A DNA stretch of 64,000 bases from Prosthecobacter sp. (GCA_019186985.1 JABARQ010000009.1:119741-183740); one strand, 5' to 3'. Positions 52,545 through 61,329 are shown, counted from the stretch's first letter. Translations and numbers: made by a program. Notes: generated by a model not told the origin, from the letters alone.

Positions 52545-53483
52545 CTATTTGTGCATTCCGGACGCCCTGCCATCCGCGGCCTGCAGCCCTCTCCTGGAGG
52601 CCAGCGGCGTGCAGTTCAGCTGGCGGCGGAACTCACGCTGAAAATGCGCTGGTGACACAAAGCCGCATTCATAGGCCACCTGGCTGACGGTCATGTCCGT
52701 CTCCGCCAGCAGCCGCACGGCATGGCTGATCCGCAGGGCATTGACATGCTGGGGCAGGGTGCGTCCTGTCGACTTTTTAAACAGCCTGCTGAAGGCGCTC
52801 CGCCCAAGCCCTGCCCGCCGCGCCATCTCCTCCACATAGATCGGCTCCCTGAGGTGCTCTTCGATGTAGCCGCAGACCCTGCTGATGCGATCCGACTGCG
52901 CAGGGCGGATGGCGGCCGCGGGTGCTGCGCAAATCTCACGGACCTCATCTGAAGCGGCCAGAAGCTCCAGCAGATGGAGCAGCAGGATCAGCCTCTTCAG
53001 ACCATGAACCCCGGGCATTCTCTGAAGTATGCGCGCGGCCCTTTCCCTTGTGACGCCGGCAACCTCCAGACCGCGGTCCGCCCGCTCAAAAAGCAGGCGC
53101 ACCCTGTGCATGGAGGCCGGCTTCAACCAGTCCTGCCCGCCAAGAAGGCTGGGAAGAAACTGCACAACCACCGCCTTCACAGGATCCCTCCCCCGGCCTG
53201 GAATGGCATCATTGCGAAAATCGTGGGGCAGCCTGGGGCCGAGCAACACCAGGTCACCGGCCGGCAGGGGCGTGCGCACCCCGCCCACGTTGCGCTCCGA
53301 CCCACCCCTGAGCACAAGCGTGATTTCAAACTCCGGATGACAATGCCAGACACAGCCAAAATCCCCGCCGCACACCACCTCGCACGCCACGACTTCTTCG
53401 GCGGCGTCCGGAGAGGGCTCCTCGAGAACCGGCTTCAGCACCGGCACTGCCATCATCGAAGACGGCACCCGGTCAGCCTGCAA
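52545..53483 (-). CDS. AraC family transcriptional regulator with cupin-like sensor domain
   Basis: A 312-residue regulator. The N-terminal half is a cupin (VWHCHPEFEITLVLRGGSE, PLPAGDLVLLGPRLPHDFRN), a ligand-sensing fold typically for sugars. The C-terminal ~100 residues hold two AraC helix-turn-helix motifs (VEEMARRAGLGRSAFSRLFK and VSQVAYECGFVSPAHFQREF). The start could also be 53456 or 53453 (MMAVPVLKP). It is co-directional with and 87 bases upstream of the giant surface-protein gene, so it may control it. The 240-base gap before it holds a G8 run and nothing else I can name. Confidence 0.88.
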   Translation of the reverse strand: MQADRVPSSMMAVPVLKPVLEEPSPDAAEEVVACEVVCGGDFGCVWHCHPEFEITLVLRGGSERNVGGVRTPLPAGDLVLLGPRLPHDFRNDAIPGRGRDPVKAVVVQFLPSLLGGQDWLKPASMHRVRLLFERADRGLEVAGVTRERAARILQRMPGVHGLKRLILLLHLLELLAASDEVREICAAPAAAIRPAQSDRISRVCGYIEEHLREPIYVEEMARRAGLGRSAFSRLFKKSTGRTLPQHVNALRISHAVRLLAETDMTVSQVAYECGFVSPAHFQREFRRQLNCTPLASRRGLQAADGRASGMHK

Positions 53484-53723
53484 GCCGGAATGCGGGGACG
53501 ATCTTCACGCCTGCGTTTTCGCGGGGTTGAAGTCCGTCGTTTTGAAAGCATTGCCACCCTTGGGCTGCCGGAAACGCAGCCTGCGGGCATGTCTCGATCA
53601 GAGCGTGGGGGGGGACACGGTGATTCATGGGTGCATTTGTCGACGCACCAACCGTGCCAAGCATGACACCGAGAACTCAGGCGGGCAGCACGGCCATGCA
53701 AAACCACAGCCCCTCCTCATCAG

Positions 53724-55298
53724 TCACACGCGCCGCAGCGGCTGAGAGAAGATCATGTCCACGATGGGGATCGGGGTGCGCAGCGCGGGATCGATGCCCG
53801 CGAAGGCGGGACCGCGAAGGGCCTTTTGATCATGCAGGAGCGAAATGTCATGCACGTTCATGCCGCGCAACATTTCAGCAGACAGCGGCCTGCCTTGCTG
53901 GTGCGTGCTCGGATACGCAAAAGCCTCCACGCGCACGAAGGCGGCCTCGAGACGCCCGCCGGCATCACGTTTGAGAGGAAACTCGCCCTGGGCGGCGTCG
54001 ACGATGCTGGCGACGCCTCGATCAGTGATAAAGCGGATCTGCACGTTGGGACGTCTGGCGTCGTTTCCAGCCACGGCGACATGCAGCGTGTCACTGTCCA
54101 CGGTGATGCGGCTGAAGCCGAAGCTGCTGCGGTCATAGGGGGCGGTGACTTCACCCTCATCACTGGCTGCGAGCGAGGCGACGGAGCCGAAGAAGGCGCC
54201 CTGGCGGTAGGCCCGCAGGGCGGCGGCCTCGCGTTCGCCGACGGACAGGGAACCGGGCTTTGGCACGAGCAGCACGTTGCGTCCGCGGCCGTGGGTGTTG
54301 TGATCCTTGACGAAGAATCCCCAGCAGCGTCGCCCCGTCCGCAGGATGTCATCCCATAGCTGGTAGAAATGCAGGTTCGGCTGTCCGCCGTGGTCGTAGA
54401 AGCCGCGGCTGGAGCCAAAGCCCGACGTGAGCTGGTTCCACACTTCAATGCCGAGCACGCGCGGATCAAAGTCCAGCATCGGCAGGTAGTCGGCGAGCTT
54501 TCCGGTCGGATGATTGAGCGTCATGCCGCCTCCATCAGGGTGTTGCAGCGCGTCAAAGGCTTCACGGAAGACATCCCGCCAGGAACGGTTCGTGCCCTGC
54601 ATGAGGCGATACTGCGTCACGGACATCGCACCGGCGTCAAACTCGAGCCTTGCGTCGATGCCGGCCGCCTTGGTGCGCAGATGGAGGGTGTGGTTTCCCG
54701 GCGCCAGCTCGCGCTCATGCACAGGCCCCTTGTCCGCAAAACCCTTGCGAAAATCGCATTCGTTCGCGCCTTCAATGCTGAGCCTTGCGGCGGGCTTGCC
54801 ATCCCTGGCCTCCAGCCGGACGTCCAGGCGGTAAACGCCGAGCCAGGGCTTTTGTGCATCGAACACATTCAGGTTTTCAAAGCGATGCACCACAGGCGAC
54901 ACGGCACATTCCCTGGCGCTCACCGAGCTGCCGTAACCGGTGGCGAGCAGGCTGCCGAGGGCATTGGCATGCAGGCCCGTGTCCGTGAACGAATGATGCT
55001 CCGCATTCGGGGCGGCGACCAGCTGCGGATGCTTCGCCGCATACTCCGCAGGCAACGGGTAGGTCGGCGCCGAAGGATAGTAGTTGCTGAAGGCGAAGTG
55101 CCCGTAGCCCATCTCCAGGAAGCCGTCGCGGGAGGCGTCCGTCTGCCCCTGATGCTGATGCGACATGGAATGCAGATGCTCCCAGGTGTCCCAGTCCACC
55201 TCCGCATACGGGTTTTCAATCCTGCCACCACCGTTCGCGCCCCAGCTTGCCGTGGCGGGCAGGGCGGCCAATGAGGCAATCAGCTTCCGGCGATTCAT
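53724..55298 (-). CDS. Exported PHP-domain-like hydrolase, function unknown
   Basis: A 524-residue protein. ATG at 55298 starts a short Tat/Sec leader (MNRRKLIASLAALPATASWG). The HLHSMSHQHQGQTDASRDGF segment near residue 42 and the later MTLNHPTGKLADYLPML and LGIEVWNQLTSGFG are consistent with a PHP-superfamily phosphoesterase-like fold, and WGFFVKDHNTHGRGRNVLL with its late metal ligands. A beta-rich C-terminal part follows. It is divergent from the Gfo/Idh/MocA gene at 55402 and so may belong to the same regulon. Substrate unknown. Confidence 0.65.
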   Translation of the reverse strand: MNRRKLIASLAALPATASWGANGGGRIENPYAEVDWDTWEHLHSMSHQHQGQTDASRDGFLEMGYGHFAFSNYYPSAPTYPLPAEYAAKHPQLVAAPNAEHHSFTDTGLHANALGSLLATGYGSSVSARECAVSPVVHRFENLNVFDAQKPWLGVYRLDVRLEARDGKPAARLSIEGANECDFRKGFADKGPVHERELAPGNHTLHLRTKAAGIDARLEFDAGAMSVTQYRLMQGTNRSWRDVFREAFDALQHPDGGGMTLNHPTGKLADYLPMLDFDPRVLGIEVWNQLTSGFGSSRGFYDHGGQPNLHFYQLWDDILRTGRRCWGFFVKDHNTHGRGRNVLLVPKPGSLSVGEREAAALRAYRQGAFFGSVASLAASDEGEVTAPYDRSSFGFSRITVDSDTLHVAVAGNDARRPNVQIRFITDRGVASIVDAAQGEFPLKRDAGGRLEAAFVRVEAFAYPSTHQQGRPLSAEMLRGMNVHDISLLHDQKALRGPAFAGIDPALRTPIPIVDMIFSQPLRRV

Positions 55299-55341
55299 CC
55301 AACGCAGTCGCTCCGCCGCAGAACATCCTTTCAGCGAAGAG

Positions 55342-55379
55342 GCCGGAGAGTTCCCTGCCCGACGAAAACTCTCTCCGGC
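55342..55379. promoter_or_regulatory. Inverted repeat in the divergent promoter
   Basis: GCCGGAGAG (55342-55350) and CTCTCCGGC (55371-55379) are perfect 9-base arms with a 20-base spacer, midway between the divergent starts at 55298 and 55402. It could be an operator or a leader hairpin for the oxidoreductase transcript, whose ATG follows 22 bases later. No regulator is encoded adjacent. Confidence 0.45.
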
Positions 55380-55401
55380 TGCTGCGTATCGTCTTACCTT
55401 C

Positions 55402-56802
55402 ATGAAGCCCGCCACGTCCTCACGCCGCCACTTCCTTAAAACTGCCGCCGCCACGGCCGCCACCTTCAACATCGTGCCGCGCCACGTCCTGGGCGGGCCG
55501 CGCTTTGTGCCGCCCAGCGAGAAGGTCAACGTGGCCATCATCGGCACCGGCGGCCAGGGCCGCACCAATGTCCGCAACCTGCTGCCGCTCGACGACTGCC
55601 AGATCATCGCCGTGGCCGATCCGGCCGAGTCGTTCAGCCTCGAAAACTTCTACTTCAAGGGCATGGGCGGCCGCCTGCCGGTGAAGGCGGAGATCGAGAA
55701 GCACTACGCGGAGAAGACTCCGAACTTCCGCTGCGCCGGCTACGTGGACTTCCGCGAGATGCTGGAGAAGGAAAAGTCCATCGACGCCGTGCTCGTCGCC
55801 ACGCCCGACCACCTGCACGCCTACTGCTCCGTGGTCGCCATGCGGGCCGGAAAACATGTCTACTGCGAAAAGCCGCTCACCCACAACATCTGGGAGGCGC
55901 GTCATGTCGCCAAGGTCGCCGCTGAAACCGGCGTCGCCACGCAGCTCGGCAGCCAGGGGCATTCTTCGTTAGGCACGCGCGAGACCATCGAATACATCCA
56001 GGACGGCGCCATCGGCGCGGTGAAGGAGATCCATGTCTGGGTCGGCGCCAAGCGCTGGAACCCCACGCTCACCGGCAGGCCTTCCGACACGCCGCCGGTG
56101 CCCGCCGGCCTGAACTGGGACCTCTGGCTCGGCCCGCGCCAGGAGCGCCCCTTCAACCCGGCCTACTTTCCCGTGGCCTGGCGTGACTTCTGGGACTTCG
56201 GCTGCACGGGCATCGGCGACTTCGCCTGCCACGACATGAACACCGCCGTGCGCGCCTTTGACCTGCCCGTGCCCTCCCGGATCGAAGCTCATGCCGCCGG
56301 CCTGACCAACAGTGAGATCGCACCCTACGGCTCCCTCATTTATTACACCTTCCCCGCCGCCGGTACCCGCCCGGAAATCCGCATGACCTGGTACGACGGC
56401 GGCCTGATGCCGCAGAAACCCGAGGCGCTCGGCGGTTTCCCGCTGCCTGGGCGCGGCTGCCTGTTCATCGGCGAAAAAGGCGTGATCCAGTGCGACGGCG
56501 GCGGCGGCCCCCCTCGTCTTTTCCCCGACAGGCTGCGTGCCGAATACCAGAAGCCCGCTCCGAAACTCAAGCGCTCCAATGGTCATCACCGAGACTGGAT
56601 CGACGCCTGCAAGGGCGGTGAACCGGCCACCAGCCCCTTCTCCTACGCCGCCCATCTCACCGAGATCGCGCTGCTTGGCGTGCTGTCGCTGCGCACCCAG
56701 AAGACCGTGGACTGGGATGCCGCCGCCATGAAGGCGCGCGGCCTGCCTGCCGCCGACGCATTCATCAAGGAAGATTACCGCAAGGGCTGGGAGGTCGTCT
56801 GA
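55402..56802 (+). CDS. Gfo/Idh/MocA family oxidoreductase, Tat-exported
   Basis: A 466-residue periplasmic NAD(P)-dependent oxidoreductase. ATG at 55402 starts a Tat signal (SSRRHFLKTAAATAATFNIV). Rossmann motif VAIIGTGGQGRTNVRN, family motif HVYCEKPLTHNIWEARHVA, then LGSQGHSSLGT and WRDFWDFGCTGIGDFACHD in the substrate domain. It opens a compact plus-strand cluster with a GNAT enzyme, a TIM-barrel isomerase and a GMC dehydrogenase pair; together these fit oxidation of sugars at C3 and processing of the keto product. The role in that pathway is inference. Confidence 0.88.
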   Translation: MKPATSSRRHFLKTAAATAATFNIVPRHVLGGPRFVPPSEKVNVAIIGTGGQGRTNVRNLLPLDDCQIIAVADPAESFSLENFYFKGMGGRLPVKAEIEKHYAEKTPNFRCAGYVDFREMLEKEKSIDAVLVATPDHLHAYCSVVAMRAGKHVYCEKPLTHNIWEARHVAKVAAETGVATQLGSQGHSSLGTRETIEYIQDGAIGAVKEIHVWVGAKRWNPTLTGRPSDTPPVPAGLNWDLWLGPRQERPFNPAYFPVAWRDFWDFGCTGIGDFACHDMNTAVRAFDLPVPSRIEAHAAGLTNSEIAPYGSLIYYTFPAAGTRPEIRMTWYDGGLMPQKPEALGGFPLPGRGCLFIGEKGVIQCDGGGGPPRLFPDRLRAEYQKPAPKLKRSNGHHRDWIDACKGGEPATSPFSYAAHLTEIALLGVLSLRTQKTVDWDAAAMKARGLPAADAFIKEDYRKGWEVV

Positions 56803-56805
56803 GTC

Positions 56806-57741
56806 ATGAGCGAGCACATTGCCTTCACCCCCCTCACCCCCGGCGACCGCGAACCTGTCGCCCGCCTTCTGCATCGTTCGCTGGTGCAGTGGTATGAGTC
56901 ACGCCTCGGACAGGGCGCACGCTTTGGCGACAGCCATGAGCCCTTCCTGCTCTTCCCCGATGTCTATGAAGCGCTCGATCCGGGCGAATGCGTCACGGCA
57001 CGCGATTCGGACGGCAGGATCCTCGGCGTCTGCTTCTCCCATGAGCGCGAAACGCATGTCGCCATCGGCATCGTGTCCACGGCCCCCGAGGCGGGTGGTC
57101 GCGGCATCGCGAAAAAGATGATGTCCCTCGTGCTCGACAAGGCGCGTCGGCTTGGCAAGCCGGCCCGGCTTGTCTCCAGCCTGATGAACCTGGACTCCTT
57201 CTCGCTCTACACCCGGCTCGGGTTTGTGCCAGGAGCCACGTTTCAAGACCTGCTCATCGCCGTGCCTGAAACCGGCATGACCTCCCCGCCTCCCCTGGGC
57301 GTTGAGCAGGTGCGCGAGGCCAGGACGGGAGATGTCGCACGCATCGCCGATTTTGAATTCTCCCAGCAGGGCATTCGTCGCGAAAAGGACTTCCACTTCT
57401 TTCTGCGGAACGATGCCGGCTCGTGGCACGTGCTGGTTTCCGAGGATGCCAAAGGCCGCATGAACGGCTTTCTCGGCATGAGCACTCACCCATCCTGCAC
57501 GATGATCGGCCCCGGCGTCGCAGCCGACGAACAGGCCGCCATCGCCCTGTTGTGGAAAGCTCTCGACGGCCTCCGTGGCCGCAGTCTCGTCTTCCTGGCG
57601 CCCTGTTCCTCCACAGGCCTCGTGCGCACCGCCTACTCCTGGGGCGCCCGCAATGTGGAGCTGCATGTCGCCCAGTCCACGGCGCCTGACCCATCCGCCA
57701 GGGGCATTGTCTTCCCCACCTTCATGCCCGAGACGGCCTGA
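56806..57741 (+). CDS. GNAT family N-acetyltransferase, apparently double-domain
   Basis: A 311-residue cytoplasmic protein starting three bases after the oxidoreductase stop. The first half is a GNAT domain with the acetyl-CoA loop PEAGGRGIAKKMM and the alpha/beta segment SLYTRLGFVPG. The second half (from VREARTGDVARIADFE) repeats the GNAT-like start but lacks a clear R/Q-x-x-G-x-G/A loop, so it is probably a non-catalytic second copy. Substrate unknown. Its placement inside a sugar-oxidation cluster of exported proteins is unexpected. Confidence 0.82.
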   Translation: MSEHIAFTPLTPGDREPVARLLHRSLVQWYESRLGQGARFGDSHEPFLLFPDVYEALDPGECVTARDSDGRILGVCFSHERETHVAIGIVSTAPEAGGRGIAKKMMSLVLDKARRLGKPARLVSSLMNLDSFSLYTRLGFVPGATFQDLLIAVPETGMTSPPPLGVEQVREARTGDVARIADFEFSQQGIRREKDFHFFLRNDAGSWHVLVSEDAKGRMNGFLGMSTHPSCTMIGPGVAADEQAAIALLWKALDGLRGRSLVFLAPCSSTGLVRTAYSWGARNVELHVAQSTAPDPSARGIVFPTFMPETA

Positions 57742-57783
57742 AGCCAGGATTGACGCAGTCATGTTGTTTCCGACACTGATCTC

Positions 57784-58722
57784 ATGACCTCGTGGAATCG
57801 ACGCCAGTTTCTCGGCACCGCCGCCATCACCCTGGCCGCATCCGCCTCCCGCGCCGCCCCGGCCTCGCCTGCGGCCTGCGGCCTCGGAATCAGCACCTAC
57901 GGCCTGCAGTCCATGGACCTGGAGTCCGCCGTCAGCCTGATCGCTGAAACAGGTTATGACTGCCTTGAAATCGCCGCCATGGAGAAGCTCACGGGTGACC
58001 CGGGGCGGGTCTCCGGGGAGCGGCGTCACAGCCTCCGGCAGCGGATTACGGACAAGGGCCTTCGCCTCTCCGCCCTGATGACGGACCTTCATCCAAACTC
58101 GGATGATGCGGTTCACCAAAGACAAACGGAGTCTCTGAAAAGCCTGGCCGAGCTCGGGCATGACCTCTCACCCAGTGATCCGCCGCTGATTCAGACGGTG
58201 TTTGCCGGCAAGGACTGGGAGACGTCGAAAACCCTGTTCCTGAAACGCCTGGCTGACTGGGTGAAGCTGGCGGACGAAATGAAATTTACGTTTTGCATCA
58301 AGCCGCATCGGATGCAGGCCATGAGCCGCCCGGAGAACGCCATCTGGCTGTTTCAGCAGCTCGGCGAGCCGAAGCGGCTGCGCATGGTTTATGACTACAG
58401 CCACTTTCACCGCCGCGAGCCGGAAATGACGATCGCGGACACAGTGGCGAAGTCCCTTCCATGGACGGCCTACGTGGCCTCCAAGGACGCGGTCATGAAG
58501 GATGGCAAGCCGGCCTTCGCCCTCACGGGTGAAGGCGGCGAGTTCGACCATGCACAAATCATCCAGGCCTTCGTCGCCGGGGGCTACCGGGGCGATTTCT
58601 GCTGCGAGGTCAGCAGCCAGATCTGGAAGGCGAAAGGTTATGACGCGGCGGCGGCGACCCGGACCTGCTACAAGAACCTCGCCGACGCCTTCAAACGCGC
58701 GGGCGTGACACAACGCCGTTGA
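57784..58722 (+). CDS. Tat-exported TIM-barrel sugar phosphate isomerase/epimerase-like protein
   Basis: A 312-residue xylose-isomerase-like TIM-barrel protein with a Tat leader (WNRRQFLGTAAITLAASAS). Barrel markers are LGISTYGLQSMDLESAVSLI, GYDCLEIAAME, FCIKPHRMQAM and the late metal-site strands YDYSHFHRRE and GDFCCEVSSQ. Exported members of this family in PVC bacteria and Bacteroidota accompany Gfo/Idh/MocA and GMC-type dehydrogenases and can act on 3-keto-sugars. The gene is 18 bases upstream of the GMC gene. Confidence 0.85.
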   Translation: MTSWNRRQFLGTAAITLAASASRAAPASPAACGLGISTYGLQSMDLESAVSLIAETGYDCLEIAAMEKLTGDPGRVSGERRHSLRQRITDKGLRLSALMTDLHPNSDDAVHQRQTESLKSLAELGHDLSPSDPPLIQTVFAGKDWETSKTLFLKRLADWVKLADEMKFTFCIKPHRMQAMSRPENAIWLFQQLGEPKRLRMVYDYSHFHRREPEMTIADTVAKSLPWTAYVASKDAVMKDGKPAFALTGEGGEFDHAQIIQAFVAGGYRGDFCCEVSSQIWKAKGYDAAAATRTCYKNLADAFKRAGVTQRR

Positions 58723-58740
58723 ACCCCAGGCTCTCCCTCC

Positions 58741-60549
58741 ATGCCCGTCATCACCGCCGAGAAGCTGCAGAAGCAATACGACGTCGTCATTGTGGGTTCG
58801 GGCGCGGGCGGCGGCCAGACGGCCTACACGCTGACGATGGAGGGCGTGAAGGTGCTCGTCATGGAGGCCGGGCGCTCGTTTGATGTGGCAACCGAATCGG
58901 CGATGCTGCAGTGGCCGAGCCATGCGCCGCTGCGCGGCGAAAAGACGCCGGACAAGCAGTACGGCTTCCATGACTGCTCCATCCACAGCGGCTGGGAGAT
59001 CCCGGGCGAGCCCTACACGAACGCGCATCCGGAGACGCAGCACCAGTTCAGGTGGTGGCGGCAGCGCATGATGGGCGGCCGAACCAATCATTGGGGACGG
59101 ATCTCCCTGCGCAACGGACCGCTCGACTTCAAACCGCGTTCACACTGGGGCATGGGCTTCGACTGGCCGATCGGCTATGACGACCTCGCCCCCTACTACG
59201 ACAAGGTGGAGATGCTCATCGGTGTCTTTGGCACGAACGAGGGCCTGGAGAACTCGCCCGACTCGTCGCCCGGCGTGCTGCTGCCAGCGCCGAAGCTGCG
59301 CGTGGGCGAGCTCTTCATGCAGAAGCATGGCCCGAAGGTCGGTGCGCGTGTCGTTTCGATCCATCGCGCCGTGCTGACAAAGCCGCAGGACGCGGACACG
59401 ATCCCCGCGAAGCTGCATCCCGGCAACGCCAGGGCCCAGCGCATCCTCGCCGACTCGATGCGCACCCGCGCCCCCTGCTTTTGGGCGACGGACTGCCATC
59501 GCGGCTGCGCCATCCGCGCCAACTACGACTCGCAGACCGTGCATCTGCGACCGGCGCTTGAGACGGGCAATCTCGACATCCTGCCCGACGCAATGGCCCG
59601 CGAGGTCACTGTCGGCAAGGATGGCAGGGCCACCGGCGTCACCTTCATCGACAAGACCACCGGACGCGAAGGCCATGCCAGAGGCCGTGTCGTGGTGCTG
59701 GCGGCGAGTTCGCAGGAATCCGTACGCCTGCTGCTGAACTCGAAGTCGAACCTCTTTCCCAACGGCCTCGCGAACTCAAGCGGCAAGGTCGGCAGATACA
59801 TCACCGACTCCGTGCAATCGAGTCTCAGCGCCCACATCCCGGCCTTCGAAAACATGCCGCTGCACAATGAGGACGGAGCGGGCGGCCCGCACGCCTACGT
59901 TCCCTGGACGCGGCACGCGCAGAACCGCCAGGCCGAGCTCGGCTTCCCCGGTGGCTACCATCTGGAGTTCACCACCGGCCGGCAGATGCCCACGATGAAC
60001 GCGGCCGGCGGCGTCGATGCCCGGTCCGGCAGCACAAGCGTGCTCTATGGCAAGAGGCTCAAGGAGGAGGCGCGCCGCCACTATGGCAGCCAGCTAGGCA
60101 TCGGCGCCCAGGGCACCATGCTGCCGAATGACGGCTGCTTTGCCGAGATTGATCCCGAGGTGAAGGATCAGTGGGGCATTCCGGTGCTGCGCTTTCATTG
60201 GAAGTGGACCGAGGCCGAGCTGAATCTCGTGAAACACCAGCAGCAGCACATCCGCGATCTGCTCGAGGCCATGGGCGGCAAGGTGTCGAAGACCGAGACC
60301 GACCCCGCCAGGGCCATCCGCCAGGGCGGCACCGTCATCCACGAGGTCGGCGGTGCAATCATGGGCGCGGAGGCGGCGATGTCCGTGACAAACTCATGGA
60401 GCCAGACCTGGGACGTGAAGAATCTCTTCCTCGCCGACGGCGCTCCTTTTGCGAGCACTGCGGACAAGAACCCCACGCTCACCATCATGGCGCTCGCCTG
60501 GCGCATGGCGGACCACCTGGTCGGTGAGCTCAAGAAACAGAACCTCTGA
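58741..60549 (+). CDS. GMC family oxidoreductase, large subunit of a membrane-linked sugar dehydrogenase
   Basis: A 602-residue FAD-dependent dehydrogenase. The FAD-binding motif VVIVGSGAGGGQ is at residues 16-27, NHWGRISLRNGP near residue 118, CHRGCAIRANYDSQ in the centre, HEVGGAIMG and the C-terminal STADKNPTLTIMALA complete the GMC signature. It has no signal peptide and is probably carried out with its Tat-bearing small subunit, encoded next with a one-base overlap (TGATG). This pair resembles gluconate 2-dehydrogenase and glucoside-3-dehydrogenase systems that oxidise sugars at C3 and pass electrons to cytochrome c; no cytochrome gene is adjacent here. Confidence 0.9.
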   Translation: MPVITAEKLQKQYDVVIVGSGAGGGQTAYTLTMEGVKVLVMEAGRSFDVATESAMLQWPSHAPLRGEKTPDKQYGFHDCSIHSGWEIPGEPYTNAHPETQHQFRWWRQRMMGGRTNHWGRISLRNGPLDFKPRSHWGMGFDWPIGYDDLAPYYDKVEMLIGVFGTNEGLENSPDSSPGVLLPAPKLRVGELFMQKHGPKVGARVVSIHRAVLTKPQDADTIPAKLHPGNARAQRILADSMRTRAPCFWATDCHRGCAIRANYDSQTVHLRPALETGNLDILPDAMAREVTVGKDGRATGVTFIDKTTGREGHARGRVVVLAASSQESVRLLLNSKSNLFPNGLANSSGKVGRYITDSVQSSLSAHIPAFENMPLHNEDGAGGPHAYVPWTRHAQNRQAELGFPGGYHLEFTTGRQMPTMNAAGGVDARSGSTSVLYGKRLKEEARRHYGSQLGIGAQGTMLPNDGCFAEIDPEVKDQWGIPVLRFHWKWTEAELNLVKHQQQHIRDLLEAMGGKVSKTETDPARAIRQGGTVIHEVGGAIMGAEAAMSVTNSWSQTWDVKNLFLADGAPFASTADKNPTLTIMALAWRMADHLVGELKKQNL

Positions 60550-61190
60550 TGAGCGCCCCTGCTTCTCCGCCCCGCATCAGCCGACGCGTCTCCCTCCAGT
60601 GGGTGCTCGGGGCCACTGCCGCGCTGGCCACTCGTGACAGGCAGCTTCATGCCGCCGATCCCGTCGTCACCGCAAAAGGCTACGGCCCTGACCCGAGCAT
60701 GGTGAAAATCTACCAGCCCGGCGACGTGTGGCCGCTCACGCTCACCGAGCCGCAGCGCCGCACCGCCCACGCCTTGTGTGACCTCATCATCCCCGCTGAC
60801 GACACCTCGCCCGCTGCCTCCGCCGTCGGCGTGCCGGACTTCATTGATGAATGGATCAGCTCGCCCTACCCCGCGCAGGCCGGCGACCGCCGCACGATCC
60901 TCGACGGCCTGAAGTGGATCGACGAAGAGTCGCAGCACCGGTTTCAGAAGCCCTTCGCCGATCTCACATCCGGGCAGCAGACCACGATCTGTGATGACAT
61001 CGCCAGCCTGAAACCGAAGTCCGCGCTCAAGAAGGCCGCGGCTTTCTTCAAACGCTTCCGCGATCTTACCGCCGGCGGCTACTACACCACGCCCGAAGGC
61101 GCCAAGGCCATCGGCTACACCGGCAACCTGCCCTCCGGCACTTTCGAAGGCCCGCCTGTCGAGGCCCTGAAGCACGTCGGCCTGATGTAG
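60549..61190 (+). CDS. Gluconate 2-dehydrogenase subunit 3 family protein, Tat-exported
   Basis: A 213-residue small subunit of the GMC dehydrogenase. It carries the Tat signal (SRRVSLQWVLGATAALATRD) that would export the complex. Family features are LTLTEPQRRTAHALCDLIIP, DDTSPAASAVGVPDFIDEW and the helical C-terminal half. The start overlaps the GMC stop by one base (TGATG), so the two are translationally coupled. Its TAG stop is part of GTAG. It is followed by an inverted-repeat region. Confidence 0.9.
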   Translation: MSAPASPPRISRRVSLQWVLGATAALATRDRQLHAADPVVTAKGYGPDPSMVKIYQPGDVWPLTLTEPQRRTAHALCDLIIPADDTSPAASAVGVPDFIDEWISSPYPAQAGDRRTILDGLKWIDEESQHRFQKPFADLTSGQQTTICDDIASLKPKSALKKAAAFFKRFRDLTAGGYYTTPEGAKAIGYTGNLPSGTFEGPPVEALKHVGLM

Positions 61191-61201
61191 ATCAGTCATG
61201 A

Positions 61202-61272
61202 GCTTCAGCCCGCGACCGCGCCGAAGCCCCCACGTCCTCTTCTCCTCCTTCAACTCCGTGATGGGCTGAAGC
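61202..61272. terminator. 10-bp inverted repeat with 51-base loop after the dehydrogenase operon
   Basis: GCTTCAGCCC (61202-61211) and GGGCTGAAGC (61263-61272) are exact reverse complements, and the right arm is itself near-palindromic (GGGCT-GA-AGCCC). It lies directly after the dehydrogenase small subunit and may be a terminator or another repeat element. Confidence 0.4.
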
Positions 61273-61285
61273 CCTTCACGACTTT

Positions 61286-61304
61286 GTTTTGGCGTTGCCA
61301 AAAC
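61286..61304. terminator. 8-bp perfect hairpin GTTTTGGC / GCCAAAAC
   Basis: Arms 61286-61293 and 61297-61304 with a GTT loop, 26 bases before the next start. No T-run follows on the plus strand. It could terminate the upstream operon or control the Abhydrolase_10 gene. Confidence 0.4.
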
Positions 61305-61329
61305 CTCTTCCCATCGGCGTAGTGGCGTC

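Noticed and set aside
53473..53664. A 63-codon minus-strand frame in the gap upstream of the AraC gene
   Set aside because: No homology, no ribosome-binding site, and it crosses the G8 run; composition is like the surrounding non-coding sequence.
55961..55975. GTTAGGC/GCCTAAC cores as integron attC sites
   Set aside because: The cores lie inside coding genes or singly in gaps, without the paired L and R boxes or an integrase gene.
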